From Posidoniimonas corsicana (GTDB lineage Bacteria > Planctomycetota > Planctomycetia > Pirellulales > Lacipirellulaceae), in NCBI RefSeq assembly GCF_007859765.1, contig NZ_SIHJ01000001.1:3451156-3515155 (forward strand): 64,000 nucleotides of DNA, read 5' to 3'. Below, in pieces: positions 47,939 through 61,185 of this stretch (the stretch's first letter is position 1; every line of letters starts with the position of its first letter). The notes beneath the pieces were generated by a model. It saw nothing but the letters and a program-made list of their open reading frames with translations. It ran no database searches and was not told the origin of the DNA. The position numbers and the translations under genes were made by a program.

Positions 47939-49744
47939 ATGGCCAAGCGCTGGCGAATCGCGACCCACGACGCCGACCGCGCCCAGTCCCTCGAGCGGTC
48001 GGCCGGCGTCCCGCCGATCGTCGCCCGGCTGCTGGTCGCCCGCGGGATCTTCTCTCCCGACGAGGCCCAGCAGTTCCTCGCGCCCAAGCTGAGCGCCCTC
48101 CGCGACCCGGCCGAGCTGCCGGGCGTTGACGCCGCGGCCGGCATCCTGCACGCCGCGATCGCGGACCGCAAGCCGATTGTCGTCTACGGCGACTACGACG
48201 CCGACGGCATGACCGCCACCGCCATCCTGCTGCGGTGCCTCCGCTTGGCCGGCGCCGACGCCAGCTTCTACGTGCCGCACCGCCTGGACGAGGGCTACGG
48301 CATGAACGTCGAGGCGCTCCGCACGCTGGCCGATCAGGGCGCCAAGGTCGTGGTCACCGTGGACAACGGCATCGCCAGCCTGGCCGAGGCGGACGCCGCC
48401 CGCCAGCTCGGCCTGCAGCTCATCGTGACCGACCACCACCAGATGGCCGACCGGCTGCCCGACGCCGACGCCATCGTGCACCCGCGCCTGCCGGGGCACG
48501 ACTACCCGTTCGACGGCCTGTGCGGCGCCGCGGTCGCGTTCAAGTTGGCCTGGGCGCTCTGCCAACGCGTGAGCGACGCCAAGCGCGTCACCGAGCCGAT
48601 GCGGCGGTTCCTGCTGCAGGCGGTCGGCCTGGCCGCGATCGGCACCGTGGCCGACGTGGTGCCGCTGGTCGACGAGAACCGCATCCTGGTCCGCGCCGGG
48701 CTCGGCGCGCTGCGGCAGCACCAGCTGCCCGGCCTGGCCGAGCTGGAGCGCGTCGCGAAGCTGACCGACACGCCCGAGCTGGGCAGCGAGGACATCGCGT
48801 TCGCGCTGGCGCCCCGGCTCAACGCGGCGGGGCGGATGGGGCAGGCCGACCTGGCGGTCGAGCTGCTCACCACCGACTCCCGCGAGCGCGCCCAGGAGCT
48901 GGCCGACTACCTCGACGAACTCAACCAGACCCGCCAGTCGATCGAGCGGAGCGTGCTGCTGTCCGCCCGCAAGCAGGCCAAGCAGTACCTGTCGGGCGGC
49001 GCGGCGCCGGCGCTGGTGCTGGCCGACCGCGACTGGCACCCCGGCATCATCGGGATCGTGGCCGGCAAGCTGGCCGAGCAGTACTGCCTGCCGGTGGTGA
49101 TGATCGCGCTCGACAAGCTCGGCGCGAGCGCCGGCATCGGCTCGGGCCGCACGGCCCCCGGCTTCGACCTCGGCGGCGCGTTCGCCGCCTGCCGCGAGCA
49201 CCTGGTGAGCTGCGGCGGGCACGCCGCGGCCGCGGGCCTGCGGATCGACGAGCAGAACCTCGAGGCGTTCCGCATCGACTTCTGCGCCCACGCCGAGCAG
49301 CAGCTCGGCGGCGGCGAGCGGGTGGGCGAGGTGCTGATCGACGCCGAGGCGCCGCTCTCCGCGCTCACCCACCAGACCGTCAGCCAGATCGAGCAGCTCG
49401 CGCCGTTCGGGCACGGCAACCGGCGGCCCACGCTCTGCACGTCCGACGTCCGGCTGGCCGGCCCGCCCCGCCGGATGGGCGGCGCGGGGCGGCACCTGTC
49501 GGTGGACCTGGAGCAGGCCGGCGTGAAGCTGCGGGCCGTGGCGTTTGGCGCCGGCGACCGGGAGGAAGAGCTGCTCCGCGTCGACGGGCCGCTTTCTATT
49601 GCGTTCCGCCCGGTGATCAACACCTTCCGCGGCTGGGCCAAGGTCGAGATGCACCTGGAAGACTGGCGCACGCAAGAAGAGTCGCAGAAAGAAAGCTCAC
49701 GCGCGCCGTCGGCCGGGGCTCAAGAGAGCTTCTTGCCCCGCTGA
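47939..49744 (+). CDS. recJ: single-stranded-DNA-specific exonuclease RecJ
   Basis: The product is 601 aa. It degrades single-stranded DNA 5' to 3' in recombination and mismatch repair. The DHH core shows YGDYDADGMTATAILLRC (about residue 83), VDNGIASLAEAD (about 141), and VTDHHQMADRLPDADAIVHP (about 163, with the DHH triad). DHHA1 follows with GSGRTAPGFDLGGAF and CGGHAAAAGLRI (about 425), and a C-terminal OB domain closes it. Its last 25 bp overlap the end of the convergent DUF3754 gene. Confidence 0.96.
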   Translation: MAKRWRIATHDADRAQSLERSAGVPPIVARLLVARGIFSPDEAQQFLAPKLSALRDPAELPGVDAAAGILHAAIADRKPIVVYGDYDADGMTATAILLRCLRLAGADASFYVPHRLDEGYGMNVEALRTLADQGAKVVVTVDNGIASLAEADAARQLGLQLIVTDHHQMADRLPDADAIVHPRLPGHDYPFDGLCGAAVAFKLAWALCQRVSDAKRVTEPMRRFLLQAVGLAAIGTVADVVPLVDENRILVRAGLGALRQHQLPGLAELERVAKLTDTPELGSEDIAFALAPRLNAAGRMGQADLAVELLTTDSRERAQELADYLDELNQTRQSIERSVLLSARKQAKQYLSGGAAPALVLADRDWHPGIIGIVAGKLAEQYCLPVVMIALDKLGASAGIGSGRTAPGFDLGGAFAACREHLVSCGGHAAAAGLRIDEQNLEAFRIDFCAHAEQQLGGGERVGEVLIDAEAPLSALTHQTVSQIEQLAPFGHGNRRPTLCTSDVRLAGPPRRMGGAGRHLSVDLEQAGVKLRAVAFGAGDREEELLRVDGPLSIAFRPVINTFRGWAKVEMHLEDWRTQEESQKESSRAPSAGAQESFLPR

Positions 49745-51039
49745 CCGGGGCTCAGCTCAATCGCGCGACGCGGCGGTTCGACGCTTGGCCGCGGCGCCGC
49801 GCCCGGCTCCCCCACGTAGATCTTGATCGCGCGGGCGTGGTAATCGCTCGAACGCTGCTCGCGGCGGTGGTCCTCCAGCCGCTGGCGGGCGTCCAGCGGC
49901 GGCCGGGCGAGCAGCTCGCCCTCGCGTCGCCACAGGTCAAGCCGGCCGAGCGTCTCGAGCGCGTCGGGCAGGTCGAAGTCGACCTCGACACCCAGCTTCT
50001 TGTACAGGTACGCCGCGATCCGCTGGTTGAGCCGCTCCTCGGGCTCGTCACGGCGGGCCGGGTCGAGCGTGAACGCGTAAGCCAGGTACGCCTCCTTCAG
50101 CTCCTCCTGCTTAACCGACGAGATCAACAGCTGCAGCGCGCTGGCGTTGTTCCCCAGGTTCTGGAAGTAGAGCCGCTGCGTGCGCCGCCAGTCGCGGCTG
50201 GTCTTGGCGTTCTTGTAGCCGAAGAACGTGCGCAGCGCGATGGTGCCCACGCCCACCGCCAGGATCCACAGGATCTTGCTGAGCATGGCGAACGCCAGCG
50301 CCACCTTGGCCAGCTTCATCGCCATGGCGCCCGCCACGCCTGCGCCGGAACCGAGCAGCTTGATCCGGTCAAGCAGCGTCATGGCGGCCTCGGCGTGGGG
50401 CAGCAGCGCCTCGACGTCGTGCTCGGGGATGTCCTTGAACATCTTGATCAGCACGTCCGGCTCGTCCTTCAGCTGCGCGATGACCGCCAGCCGCTTGAAG
50501 ACGGGCGTCTTGAACTCGGCGCCGCGGATCGGGCAGCGGATAGTGCGCCGCCGGCAGCTCGTGTGCCCGTGGCCGCGCACCCACAGCTCCAGCCGCTCGA
50601 CGCGGTCCGGGTGGATCCGCACGTGGATGCGGGCGGTGCTGGCCCGCTCGACCACCTCGGCGATGCGGACGTCGTCTAGTCGCTCAAAGTTTGCCTTGTC
50701 GAGAAGATAGGAGAGCTGGCGATGCAGCGCGTCGTAAGCAGACTGTTCGCTCGGCTCGTCGTCGGTGACCCGGAGCGTCTCGCGGTCGGGGTTGAACCGC
50801 GCGTAGGCCAGCTCCAGCTCGCTGTGGAAGTAGCTCCCCTCCTGCTCGATCACCGCGCGGACCTCGTCGAACACGCCCCGCAGGCTTGCGCAGTCGACGC
50901 CGAAGGCGGCCGCGTCCTGCACCAGCAGGTCCGCCAGGTCCTCGGCCCGCAGCGGCACGAACCGCCGCTCGGGGCGCCAGCACTCCTTTTCGATCGACCG
51001 GTCGGCGGCGGTTTCGAGTGTCTGGTGCATGGGCATCAT
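49720..51039 (-). CDS. DUF3754 (TMEM143-like) membrane protein
   Basis: The product is 439 aa from the ATG at 51039; further ATGs at 51036 and 51030 are equally possible. The N-terminal half is soluble and charged (FIPL-like RRFVPLRAEDLADLL start). A hydrophobic pair of helices is at about residues 235-275 (AMLSKILWILAVGVGTIAL), and the YFQNLGNNASALQLLISSVKQEELKEAYLAY segment, given here as a type description, is typical of DUF3754. The function of the family, which reaches mitochondrial TMEM143, is not known. It converges on recJ and overlaps it by 25 bp. Confidence 0.82.
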   Translation of the reverse strand: MMPMHQTLETAADRSIEKECWRPERRFVPLRAEDLADLLVQDAAAFGVDCASLRGVFDEVRAVIEQEGSYFHSELELAYARFNPDRETLRVTDDEPSEQSAYDALHRQLSYLLDKANFERLDDVRIAEVVERASTARIHVRIHPDRVERLELWVRGHGHTSCRRRTIRCPIRGAEFKTPVFKRLAVIAQLKDEPDVLIKMFKDIPEHDVEALLPHAEAAMTLLDRIKLLGSGAGVAGAMAMKLAKVALAFAMLSKILWILAVGVGTIALRTFFGYKNAKTSRDWRRTQRLYFQNLGNNASALQLLISSVKQEELKEAYLAYAFTLDPARRDEPEERLNQRIAAYLYKKLGVEVDFDLPDALETLGRLDLWRREGELLARPPLDARQRLEDHRREQRSSDYHARAIKIYVGEPGAAPRPSVEPPRRAIELSPGQRGKKLS

Positions 51040-51172
51040 GGTACCACAGCCGGTTGGCGACCGGGCGTCGAGCATGGGGCGGGTCCGCACCGCGCCGCGG
51101 GCGTCGCGCACTGTCGCTCGCGTCGGCATCGCGTAGAATGGCCGTGTCGCCCCTACACTCCGCCTACGCACG

Positions 51173-52024
51173 ATGCCCCGCACCAGCCTCCGCCGTTCCC
51201 TGACCGCGCCGTTCGTCCTGTTGCTGACGACCCACGCGTCGGCCGAGATGGACTTCCGCGCCCGCGGTCTGGAGCGGCTGGCGCCCGGCGTGCTCGACCC
51301 GGAGTCGCCGCCGCAGGGGTATTCGCACGTGGTGATGATTGCTTGGCCACGAATCCCGGTTGAGCAGGCCAGGAGCATCTCGGCCACGACCGCCAAGTTT
51401 GCCCAGATGTTCGGCTCGGCCATCCTGGCCGACGTGCGTCGCGACCCGCAGACCGGCCTGCACCGGCTCAACCGGGTGGCGATCGGGCACACGATGCGGT
51501 CCGAGGGCGGCGTGCAGATTGTCTCGCCCAAGTCCGAGGGGCTGACCTTCCTCGCCAGCCAGGTGCTGGCCTCCGGCGAGAAGGAGCTGGACAAGATCCG
51601 GCAGATCGCCCGCTACGACACCGCCGTGCTGTTCGAGTCGCCCGCGGTGATCCTGCGCGGCGGCGCGCACCAAGAACTCAAGGTCCGCCACTTCGTGTGG
51701 ACCAGCGCCAAGCTGGGCGGGCTGGCCTCGGTCGTGTGGCTCGTGGACGAAGCGCCGCCCAGCGGCCCCACGCTGGTGGACAACCAGGTGGTGCAGCTCC
51801 CCAGCCGCTTCACCGACGACCGCGTGCTGTCGGTCGACCCCGCGCAGTTCTCGTTCGTCGGGACCCCCGGCAAGACCGCCTTCGCGATGACCCGCCTGCC
51901 GCGCGGCCGCGCGATCGCGGTCGGCCCCGAGCTCGCCCGTCTGGCCGCCGCGCCGGCCTACGACAACCAGACCCTGCCGGCGCTGGCCCGCGGCCTCGCC
52001 CAGGCGGTCGCCTCCCAACCCTAA
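51173..52024 (+). CDS. exported hypothetical protein, paired with an ABC permease
   Basis: The product is 283 aa. The signal peptide runs through SLTAPFVLLLTTHASA. The rest is mixed alpha/beta with patches such as YSHVVMIAWPRIPVEQARSI and LKVRHFVWTSAKLGGLASVV. No motif is recognised. It ends 17 bp before the permease gene, so the two are surely co-transcribed. It could be a periplasmic partner of that permease. Confidence 0.75.
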   Translation: MPRTSLRRSLTAPFVLLLTTHASAEMDFRARGLERLAPGVLDPESPPQGYSHVVMIAWPRIPVEQARSISATTAKFAQMFGSAILADVRRDPQTGLHRLNRVAIGHTMRSEGGVQIVSPKSEGLTFLASQVLASGEKELDKIRQIARYDTAVLFESPAVILRGGAHQELKVRHFVWTSAKLGGLASVVWLVDEAPPSGPTLVDNQVVQLPSRFTDDRVLSVDPAQFSFVGTPGKTAFAMTRLPRGRAIAVGPELARLAAAPAYDNQTLPALARGLAQAVASQP

Positions 52025-52041
52025 CCCGCGACATACCCGCT

Positions 52042-53169
52042 ATGCGATTCTCCCGTTTGGTCACCGCCAACCTGCTCGGCCGCCCCGTGCGGACGCTGCT
52101 CACGCTGTCGGGCATCGCCGTGGCGGTCGGCGCGGTGGTGGCGCTGGTCGGCGTGTCGGCCGGGTTCGAGAAGGCGATGCTCGACTCCTACGAGAGCCGC
52201 AACGTCGACCTGGTGGTGCTGCAGGCCGGCAAGATGCAGCAGATGATGAGCGTGCTGCCCGAGTCGCTCGGCGAGCAGCTCGCCGCGCTCGACGGCGTCG
52301 AGACCGTCACGCCGTTCCTGATGGACGTGGTGTCGCTCAGCCAAGAAGACGTGATGGGCGTCACGATCCAGGGCTGGCCCCAGGACAGCCCGCAGTGGGA
52401 CCAGTACGAGCTGATCGACGGCCAACCGCTCGAAGCGAGCGGCCCCAAGTCGCTGCTGGTCGGCAAGCGGCTGGCCGAGCTGCTCAACAAGCACGCCGGC
52501 GACCAACTGGAGGTCTACGAGGGCGAGCCGTTCAACGTGGCCGGCGTGTACGAGCGGTTCATCCGCTTCGAGGACGGCGCCATCGCCATGCCGCTGGCCG
52601 ACCTGCAGGACCTGATGTTCCGCGAGGGCGAGGTGAGCCTGTTCATGGTCACCGCGACCGAGTCCGCCCGCACGGACCTGCCGGGCCTTACCGCGCGGAT
52701 CCACGCGCTGCAGTCGGGCCTGGAGGTGGCGCCGCCGAGCGAGTTCGCCGAGAACTCGCCCGAGCTCAAAACCGTGCGGTCCATCGCCTGGCTGACCTCC
52801 AGCATCGCGCTGGTGGTGGGCGCCGTGGGGATCCTCAACACGATGCTGATGGCCGTGTTCGAGCGGACTAAGGAGATCGCGATGATGCGGGCGGTGGGCT
52901 GGCGCCGCAGCCGCGTGATGCGGCTGGTGATGAGCGAGGCGCTGCTGCTGGCGCTCGGCGGCGCGGTGCTGGGGAGCCTGGGCGCGATCGCGTTGATGCG
53001 GGTGCTGTCGTACTCCCCGTCGGCCGGCCGGCTGGTAAGCGGCGACGTGTCCGGCGAGGTGGTGCTGCAGGGCTTCATCGTGGCGCTGGTGCTCGGCCTG
53101 CTGGGCGGCCTCTACCCCGCCTACCGCGCTTCTCGCCTGGCTCCGATCGAAGGGCTGCGGCACGAGTAG
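52042..53169 (+). CDS. MacB/FtsX-type ABC transporter permease
   Basis: The product is 375 aa. The layout is the family one: a first helix in RTLLTLSGIAVAVGAVVALVG (residues 14-35), a periplasmic MacB core domain (about 40-240), and three helices at the C-terminus (from about SIALVVGAVGILNTMLMAV, then LLLALGGAVLGSLGAIAL, then GFIVALVLGLLGGLYPAYRA). EIAMMRAVGWRR between helices 2 and 3 is the coupling segment. The family transmits ATP-driven motion across the membrane rather than moving substrate through itself. No ATPase gene lies next to it, so it must borrow one or have it elsewhere. Confidence 0.9.
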   Translation: MRFSRLVTANLLGRPVRTLLTLSGIAVAVGAVVALVGVSAGFEKAMLDSYESRNVDLVVLQAGKMQQMMSVLPESLGEQLAALDGVETVTPFLMDVVSLSQEDVMGVTIQGWPQDSPQWDQYELIDGQPLEASGPKSLLVGKRLAELLNKHAGDQLEVYEGEPFNVAGVYERFIRFEDGAIAMPLADLQDLMFREGEVSLFMVTATESARTDLPGLTARIHALQSGLEVAPPSEFAENSPELKTVRSIAWLTSSIALVVGAVGILNTMLMAVFERTKEIAMMRAVGWRRSRVMRLVMSEALLLALGGAVLGSLGAIALMRVLSYSPSAGRLVSGDVSGEVVLQGFIVALVLGLLGGLYPAYRASRLAPIEGLRHE

Positions 53170-53198
53170 TTAGCCGCCGCTTTGGCGCCGCCTCGGCT

Positions 53199-53233
53199 GT
53201 AGGGTAGGTGCTCGCAGCTACCCTACGCGACTT
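53199..53233 (+). repeat. palindromic repeat family P, short copy 1
   Basis: GTAGGGTAGGTGCTCGCA then gCTACCCTACGCGACTT. It has the same outer ends as copies 2 and 3 but lacks about 43 bp of the middle. It lies just before the SUFU gene. Confidence 0.8.
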
Positions 53234-53254
53234 AACCATTTGCGAGTTGCATCG

Positions 53255-53851
53255 ATGAACGACGAACGGGCCGAAACGAACGACGATGATGCTGACGAGT
53301 TCCAACGCTGGTGGGATGCGCGTGTCTCCGCGATGGAGAACGTGCTTGGCAAGTCACACGACATGCACGGGCATGCCGTGGTCCCTCTCCAGTTCGGGCC
53401 AGAGATGGGTGGCGCCGCCGACATCGTCTACTTTCATGAGCACATTGACGGCATCGTATCGGTTACCTCCGAATTGATCGGGTGCGACGAGCAGCGGTTC
53501 AACACGCTTGGCAACTACGAACTCATGGTTTGCCACCGAGGTGAGGAGGAGTGGGGCCCGAACATCATCAGTCAACTGGCGCATTACACGCTTGAGGCAG
53601 AACTGAACCCGGGTGAAACGATGGACATTGGCCCGGCTGTTCCCGATGGATCAAGCATTCATGCGTTGCTCTTTCTCGAGTACGCCAGGTTTCCCGTGCT
53701 TGGCCGCGACTGCGGTTTACTGCTCTGCCTTGGCATCACTGCAGAAGAACTTGCGAAGTGTCGCGAGGGCCGTCTGCCTGAAGTCGAGGCGGCCCTGAAG
53801 CAACGTAATGTCTACCCTTATACGGAGTTGTACCGAGAATCCGTTGTATGA
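53255..53851 (+). CDS. suppressor-of-fused (SUFU) domain protein
   Basis: The product is 198 aa from the ATG at 53255. The SUFU signature is nearly complete: DIVYFHEHIDGIVSVTSELIG, YELMVCHRGEEEWGPNII, LNPGETMDIGPAVPDGSSIH, CGLLLCLGITAEELAKCREG, and the closing VYPYTELYRESV. Bacterial SUFU proteins are often predicted immunity proteins that neutralise toxins of polymorphic toxin systems. No toxin gene is in view. Codon use is less G/C-biased than in the housekeeping genes. Repeat copies stand on both sides. Confidence 0.9.
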   Translation: MNDERAETNDDDADEFQRWWDARVSAMENVLGKSHDMHGHAVVPLQFGPEMGGAADIVYFHEHIDGIVSVTSELIGCDEQRFNTLGNYELMVCHRGEEEWGPNIISQLAHYTLEAELNPGETMDIGPAVPDGSSIHALLFLEYARFPVLGRDCGLLLCLGITAEELAKCREGRLPEVEAALKQRNVYPYTELYRESVV

Positions 53852-54161
53852 ATGTCTCTCGCACACCAATCATTTCCCCGTGCGAGAGCCGTAGCATAGC
53901 CGGACGAACCGCTGGCGATCCGCATTTCCAACGGCTTGTGCTGATGGTAGCTCTGGGTTGGTGCGCGAGCAAATGGGGGCAACTGCTGTCCGTAAACCGT
54001 GGCCGTAGGGTAGGTGCTCTCACCTACCTTGCGTTCGGGATAAGCTGCGAGTGGTAGGTGCGAACGCCTACCCTACACGACTGCTGGTGTACCGAGTGCT
54101 AGGCAACAAGTAAGGGGTAAGAGCGTACGCCGACAATCATCACTTGCTGAAAGGTGCGGTC
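53852..54161. other. 310-bp gap holding repeat P copy 2
   Basis: Apart from the 78-bp repeat at 54005-54082, nothing coding is convincing. A 69-codon frame starts at 53848 by overlapping the SUFU stop, but it runs into the repeat. Confidence 0.5.
54005..54082 (+). repeat. palindromic repeat family P, copy 2
   Basis: It is 78 bp. Its arms GTAGGGTAGGTGCTC... and ...CGCCTACCCTAC are complementary over 24 bp with few mismatches. It differs from copy 3 at six positions. Confidence 0.85.
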
Positions 54162-54545
54162 ATGGTTCTTGCTCAAGCCGCTGAAGTCATGTCGCCGATG
54201 CGATTCATGCTATCGGGCAATGTCAGCTGGTTGCTAGCCATCGGGGTGGTCGCGTCTGCCTGCGGCGTCGTAAACCTTGTTCGCGGCGCCGAGCGGGGGT
54301 ATGTCTTGGCGCAGGCGTTGCTGTCGCTGGTCCCGGGCGTCATAGCGATGGCCTCGATCTACGTGGCCTGCGGCAGGTTCGCGGAGTTGGCTGCGGCGAA
54401 GGCGGCGCCAACGCCGGCTGAGCTTGCGGCCAGCGTGGGTCCTGCATTCTCCATGGGCTTCTTTGGTCTCGGCTGCACGCTCGTGCCGCTCGTGCTGGCG
54501 GTTTGTGCGTTATGGAAACTCTGCGGCGGGAACGCTGTAGGGTAG
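54162..54545 (+). CDS. small membrane protein, 127 aa, unrecognised
   Basis: The ATG at 54162 has AAAGG 8 nt upstream; an in-frame TTG at 54144 is less likely. Hydrophobic segments are at about residues 18-40 (NVSWLLAIGVVASACGVVNL), 48-70 (AQALLSLVPGVIAMASIYVA) and 95-120 (FSMGFFGLGCTLVPLVLAVC). The spacing resembles a small MotA/ExbB-like protein, but the match is too weak to name. Its last codons and stop lie inside repeat copy 3, so the C-terminus GNAVG is provided by the repeat. Confidence 0.6.
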   Translation: MVLAQAAEVMSPMRFMLSGNVSWLLAIGVVASACGVVNLVRGAERGYVLAQALLSLVPGVIAMASIYVACGRFAELAAAKAAPTPAELAASVGPAFSMGFFGLGCTLVPLVLAVCALWKLCGGNAVG

Positions 54546-54614
54546 GTGCTCGCACCCACCTTGCGTCCGGGATAAGCTGCAAGTGGTAGGTGCGAACCCC
54601 TACCCTACGCGACT
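54537..54614 (+). repeat. palindromic repeat family P, copy 3
   Basis: It is 78 bp, the same length and order as copy 2. It covers the stop codon of the membrane protein gene and ends 24 bp before the next start codon. Confidence 0.85.
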
Positions 54615-54638
54615 TGGCTCGCTACAGGGTGAACGAGC

Positions 54639-55238
54639 ATGGACTACACCGAGCGACTGCAGTCCGAGTCACTTCGCGTGCAGCAATCTGCAGCAATCTT
54701 CGTTGGAAATGAAGGAGCTGATGGATACCGTCACATTCCTGCACTGCTGAAAGCATGTCGCAGAATTGACACTGATCGCCCTGTGCTTTGCTGGGACGCA
54801 GTAGTCATGCTTAGTAGTGGAGCACAGTCAATGGGCGCCATAATTAATGCAGTTGGATGTAGCCTAGAAATCGATCTTCATCGGGACGTGTTGGATTTCC
54901 TGCGGCATCTAACTGACGTTAGAAACCCTGAGGTTGCTGCGGGCGCAATCTATGGACTTGAAAAGCTTGGCATCCCTCCCGTTGAAGTTCGAGACCATCT
55001 CTGCGATTTGATAACTTCGGAGCGCCGCCCTGTTGATCACCCAGTCGTAACTGCTCGTGCTCTTGCTTTCCGTGTCCTATCTCGTCTCGATCGGGTCACA
55101 GCCAAGGATTTTGTCAACAGTGCAGCCTGCTCAGAGTTCTTGAGGTGCGTCGATTATTGGATAGAAGCCACTCCTCTGGAAAGAAGGGACCAGACTACTG
55201 AAAGGCTGGCAGCCGAATCGCTATGGCTAAGATCGTAA
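54639..55238 (+). CDS. HEAT-like helical protein, 199 aa, lower G+C
   Basis: The ATG at 54639 is the first start after repeat copy 3. The protein is helical with repeats such as PEVAAGAIYGLEKLGI and HPVVTARALAFRVLSRL, suggestive of HEAT/armadillo repeats. No catalytic motif or signal peptide is visible. Its G+C is about half, clearly lower than the neighbours, and codons such as ATA, TTA-like and AGA-type appear more often. It was probably acquired. An immunity or helper role like that of its SUFU neighbour is possible but not shown. Confidence 0.65.
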   Translation: MDYTERLQSESLRVQQSAAIFVGNEGADGYRHIPALLKACRRIDTDRPVLCWDAVVMLSSGAQSMGAIINAVGCSLEIDLHRDVLDFLRHLTDVRNPEVAAGAIYGLEKLGIPPVEVRDHLCDLITSERRPVDHPVVTARALAFRVLSRLDRVTAKDFVNSAACSEFLRCVDYWIEATPLERRDQTTERLAAESLWLRS

Positions 55239-55260
55239 GGCGCTCATTGAACGAACAGCG

Positions 55261-55296
55261 GTGTCAGGAACCAATAGGCGAATTGGTTCCTGACAC
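55261..55296. repeat. perfect 15-bp palindrome with GTGTCAGGAACC
   Basis: GTGTCAGGAACCAAT at 55261-55275 and its exact complement at 55282-55296 surround a 6-nt loop, then CTTTCTT follows. It lies 22 nt after the stop at 55238. It could end transcription, or be a REP-like unit; the GTGTCAGGAACC core is one I associate with dispersed bacterial repeats. Confidence 0.7.
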
Positions 55297-55405
55297 CTTT
55301 CTTATCTCAATGAAGGCGACCTCCCACATCGTCCGGTTCGCGTTGCTTGCCCTGGTGGTTGTGGCGGTGGAGGTGCTGCTGCTCATCCTGGTGAGCCGGA
55401 ACTAG

Positions 55406-55973
55406 CCGGGGTACTTCGATCGAGTTCGTAGCGCCCACGGTGGAGGGCCACCGTGCTACGGACGGTAGGCGTCGCTCCTGCCTGGGCGGATTCTTGTCGA
55501 ATCCGGCCACCTGGCATGGTCCAATGGGTGGTGCATTCCTGCACACTCACCAAGCGAGAAGCCCGACCGCGGCAGCGGGCGGGTTTGGCGCCTGCTGCGC
55601 GGTTGGGGATGGCGGCCACCGGCGCGGGAGGGTTTTGTCCGATTGGTCCCGTTGCGCGACGCCGGATCGGACAAAACCCTGCGGTGCGCTGCCCCCTCTA
55701 CCCGTGGAGACGCTGCTATACAAGCGTGAAACGGCAGCCGAGGGCGAGATACGCGCAGAGTTTTGTCCGCTTCGCTCGTGTTTCTGGACAAAACTAAGCG
55801 GACAGAAATCGGAGCCAAGCGGGCGGTGACCGAAAGTACCCACAGCTCGCCGAGCCGTGAGGAAAGGATCGGGCAAGCATAGAGTAGAACGTTGGTATTG
55901 GGTGGCGGCTTGTTTTCCCGGTTCGGAGAACCGGGGGTACATTTAGCCGCCGCACCTTTGGGCGGCGTTGAGG
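55406..55973. other. 568-bp non-coding region before the NRPS cluster end
   Basis: It holds palindromic element copy B (55630-55795). The rest shows short frames in every direction without ribosome binding sites or protein-like composition. No terminator with a T run was found after the NRPS stop at 55974. Confidence 0.5.
55630..55795 (+). repeat. palindromic element, copy B
   Basis: The first palindrome is GGGTTTTGTCCGAT (55630-55643) with its exact complement at 55666-55679. The second is AGTTTTGTCC (55759-55768) with GGACAAAACT (55786-55795). They are 79 nt apart. The segment just before the second palindrome, AGATACGC, is also shared with copy A. Confidence 0.75.
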
Positions 55974-61184
<5,211 letters not shown>

Positions 61185-61185
61185 G

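Noticed and set aside
53848-54057. A 69-codon frame starting by overlap with the SUFU stop
   Set aside because: Its second half is repeat P sequence and it shows no protein-like pattern or ribosome binding site.
53199-54614. True integron attC sites
   Set aside because: The core GTTRRRY is lacking, no integrase is present and the short copy is heavily deleted. It is kept only as a cassette-like finding.
55223-55405. A 60-codon frame whose end codes for a hydrophobic helix, with an internal ATG at 55310
   Set aside because: It runs through the GTGTCAGGAACC palindrome and has no ribosome binding site. The 31-residue helix alone is too little support, although a tiny membrane peptide cannot be excluded.
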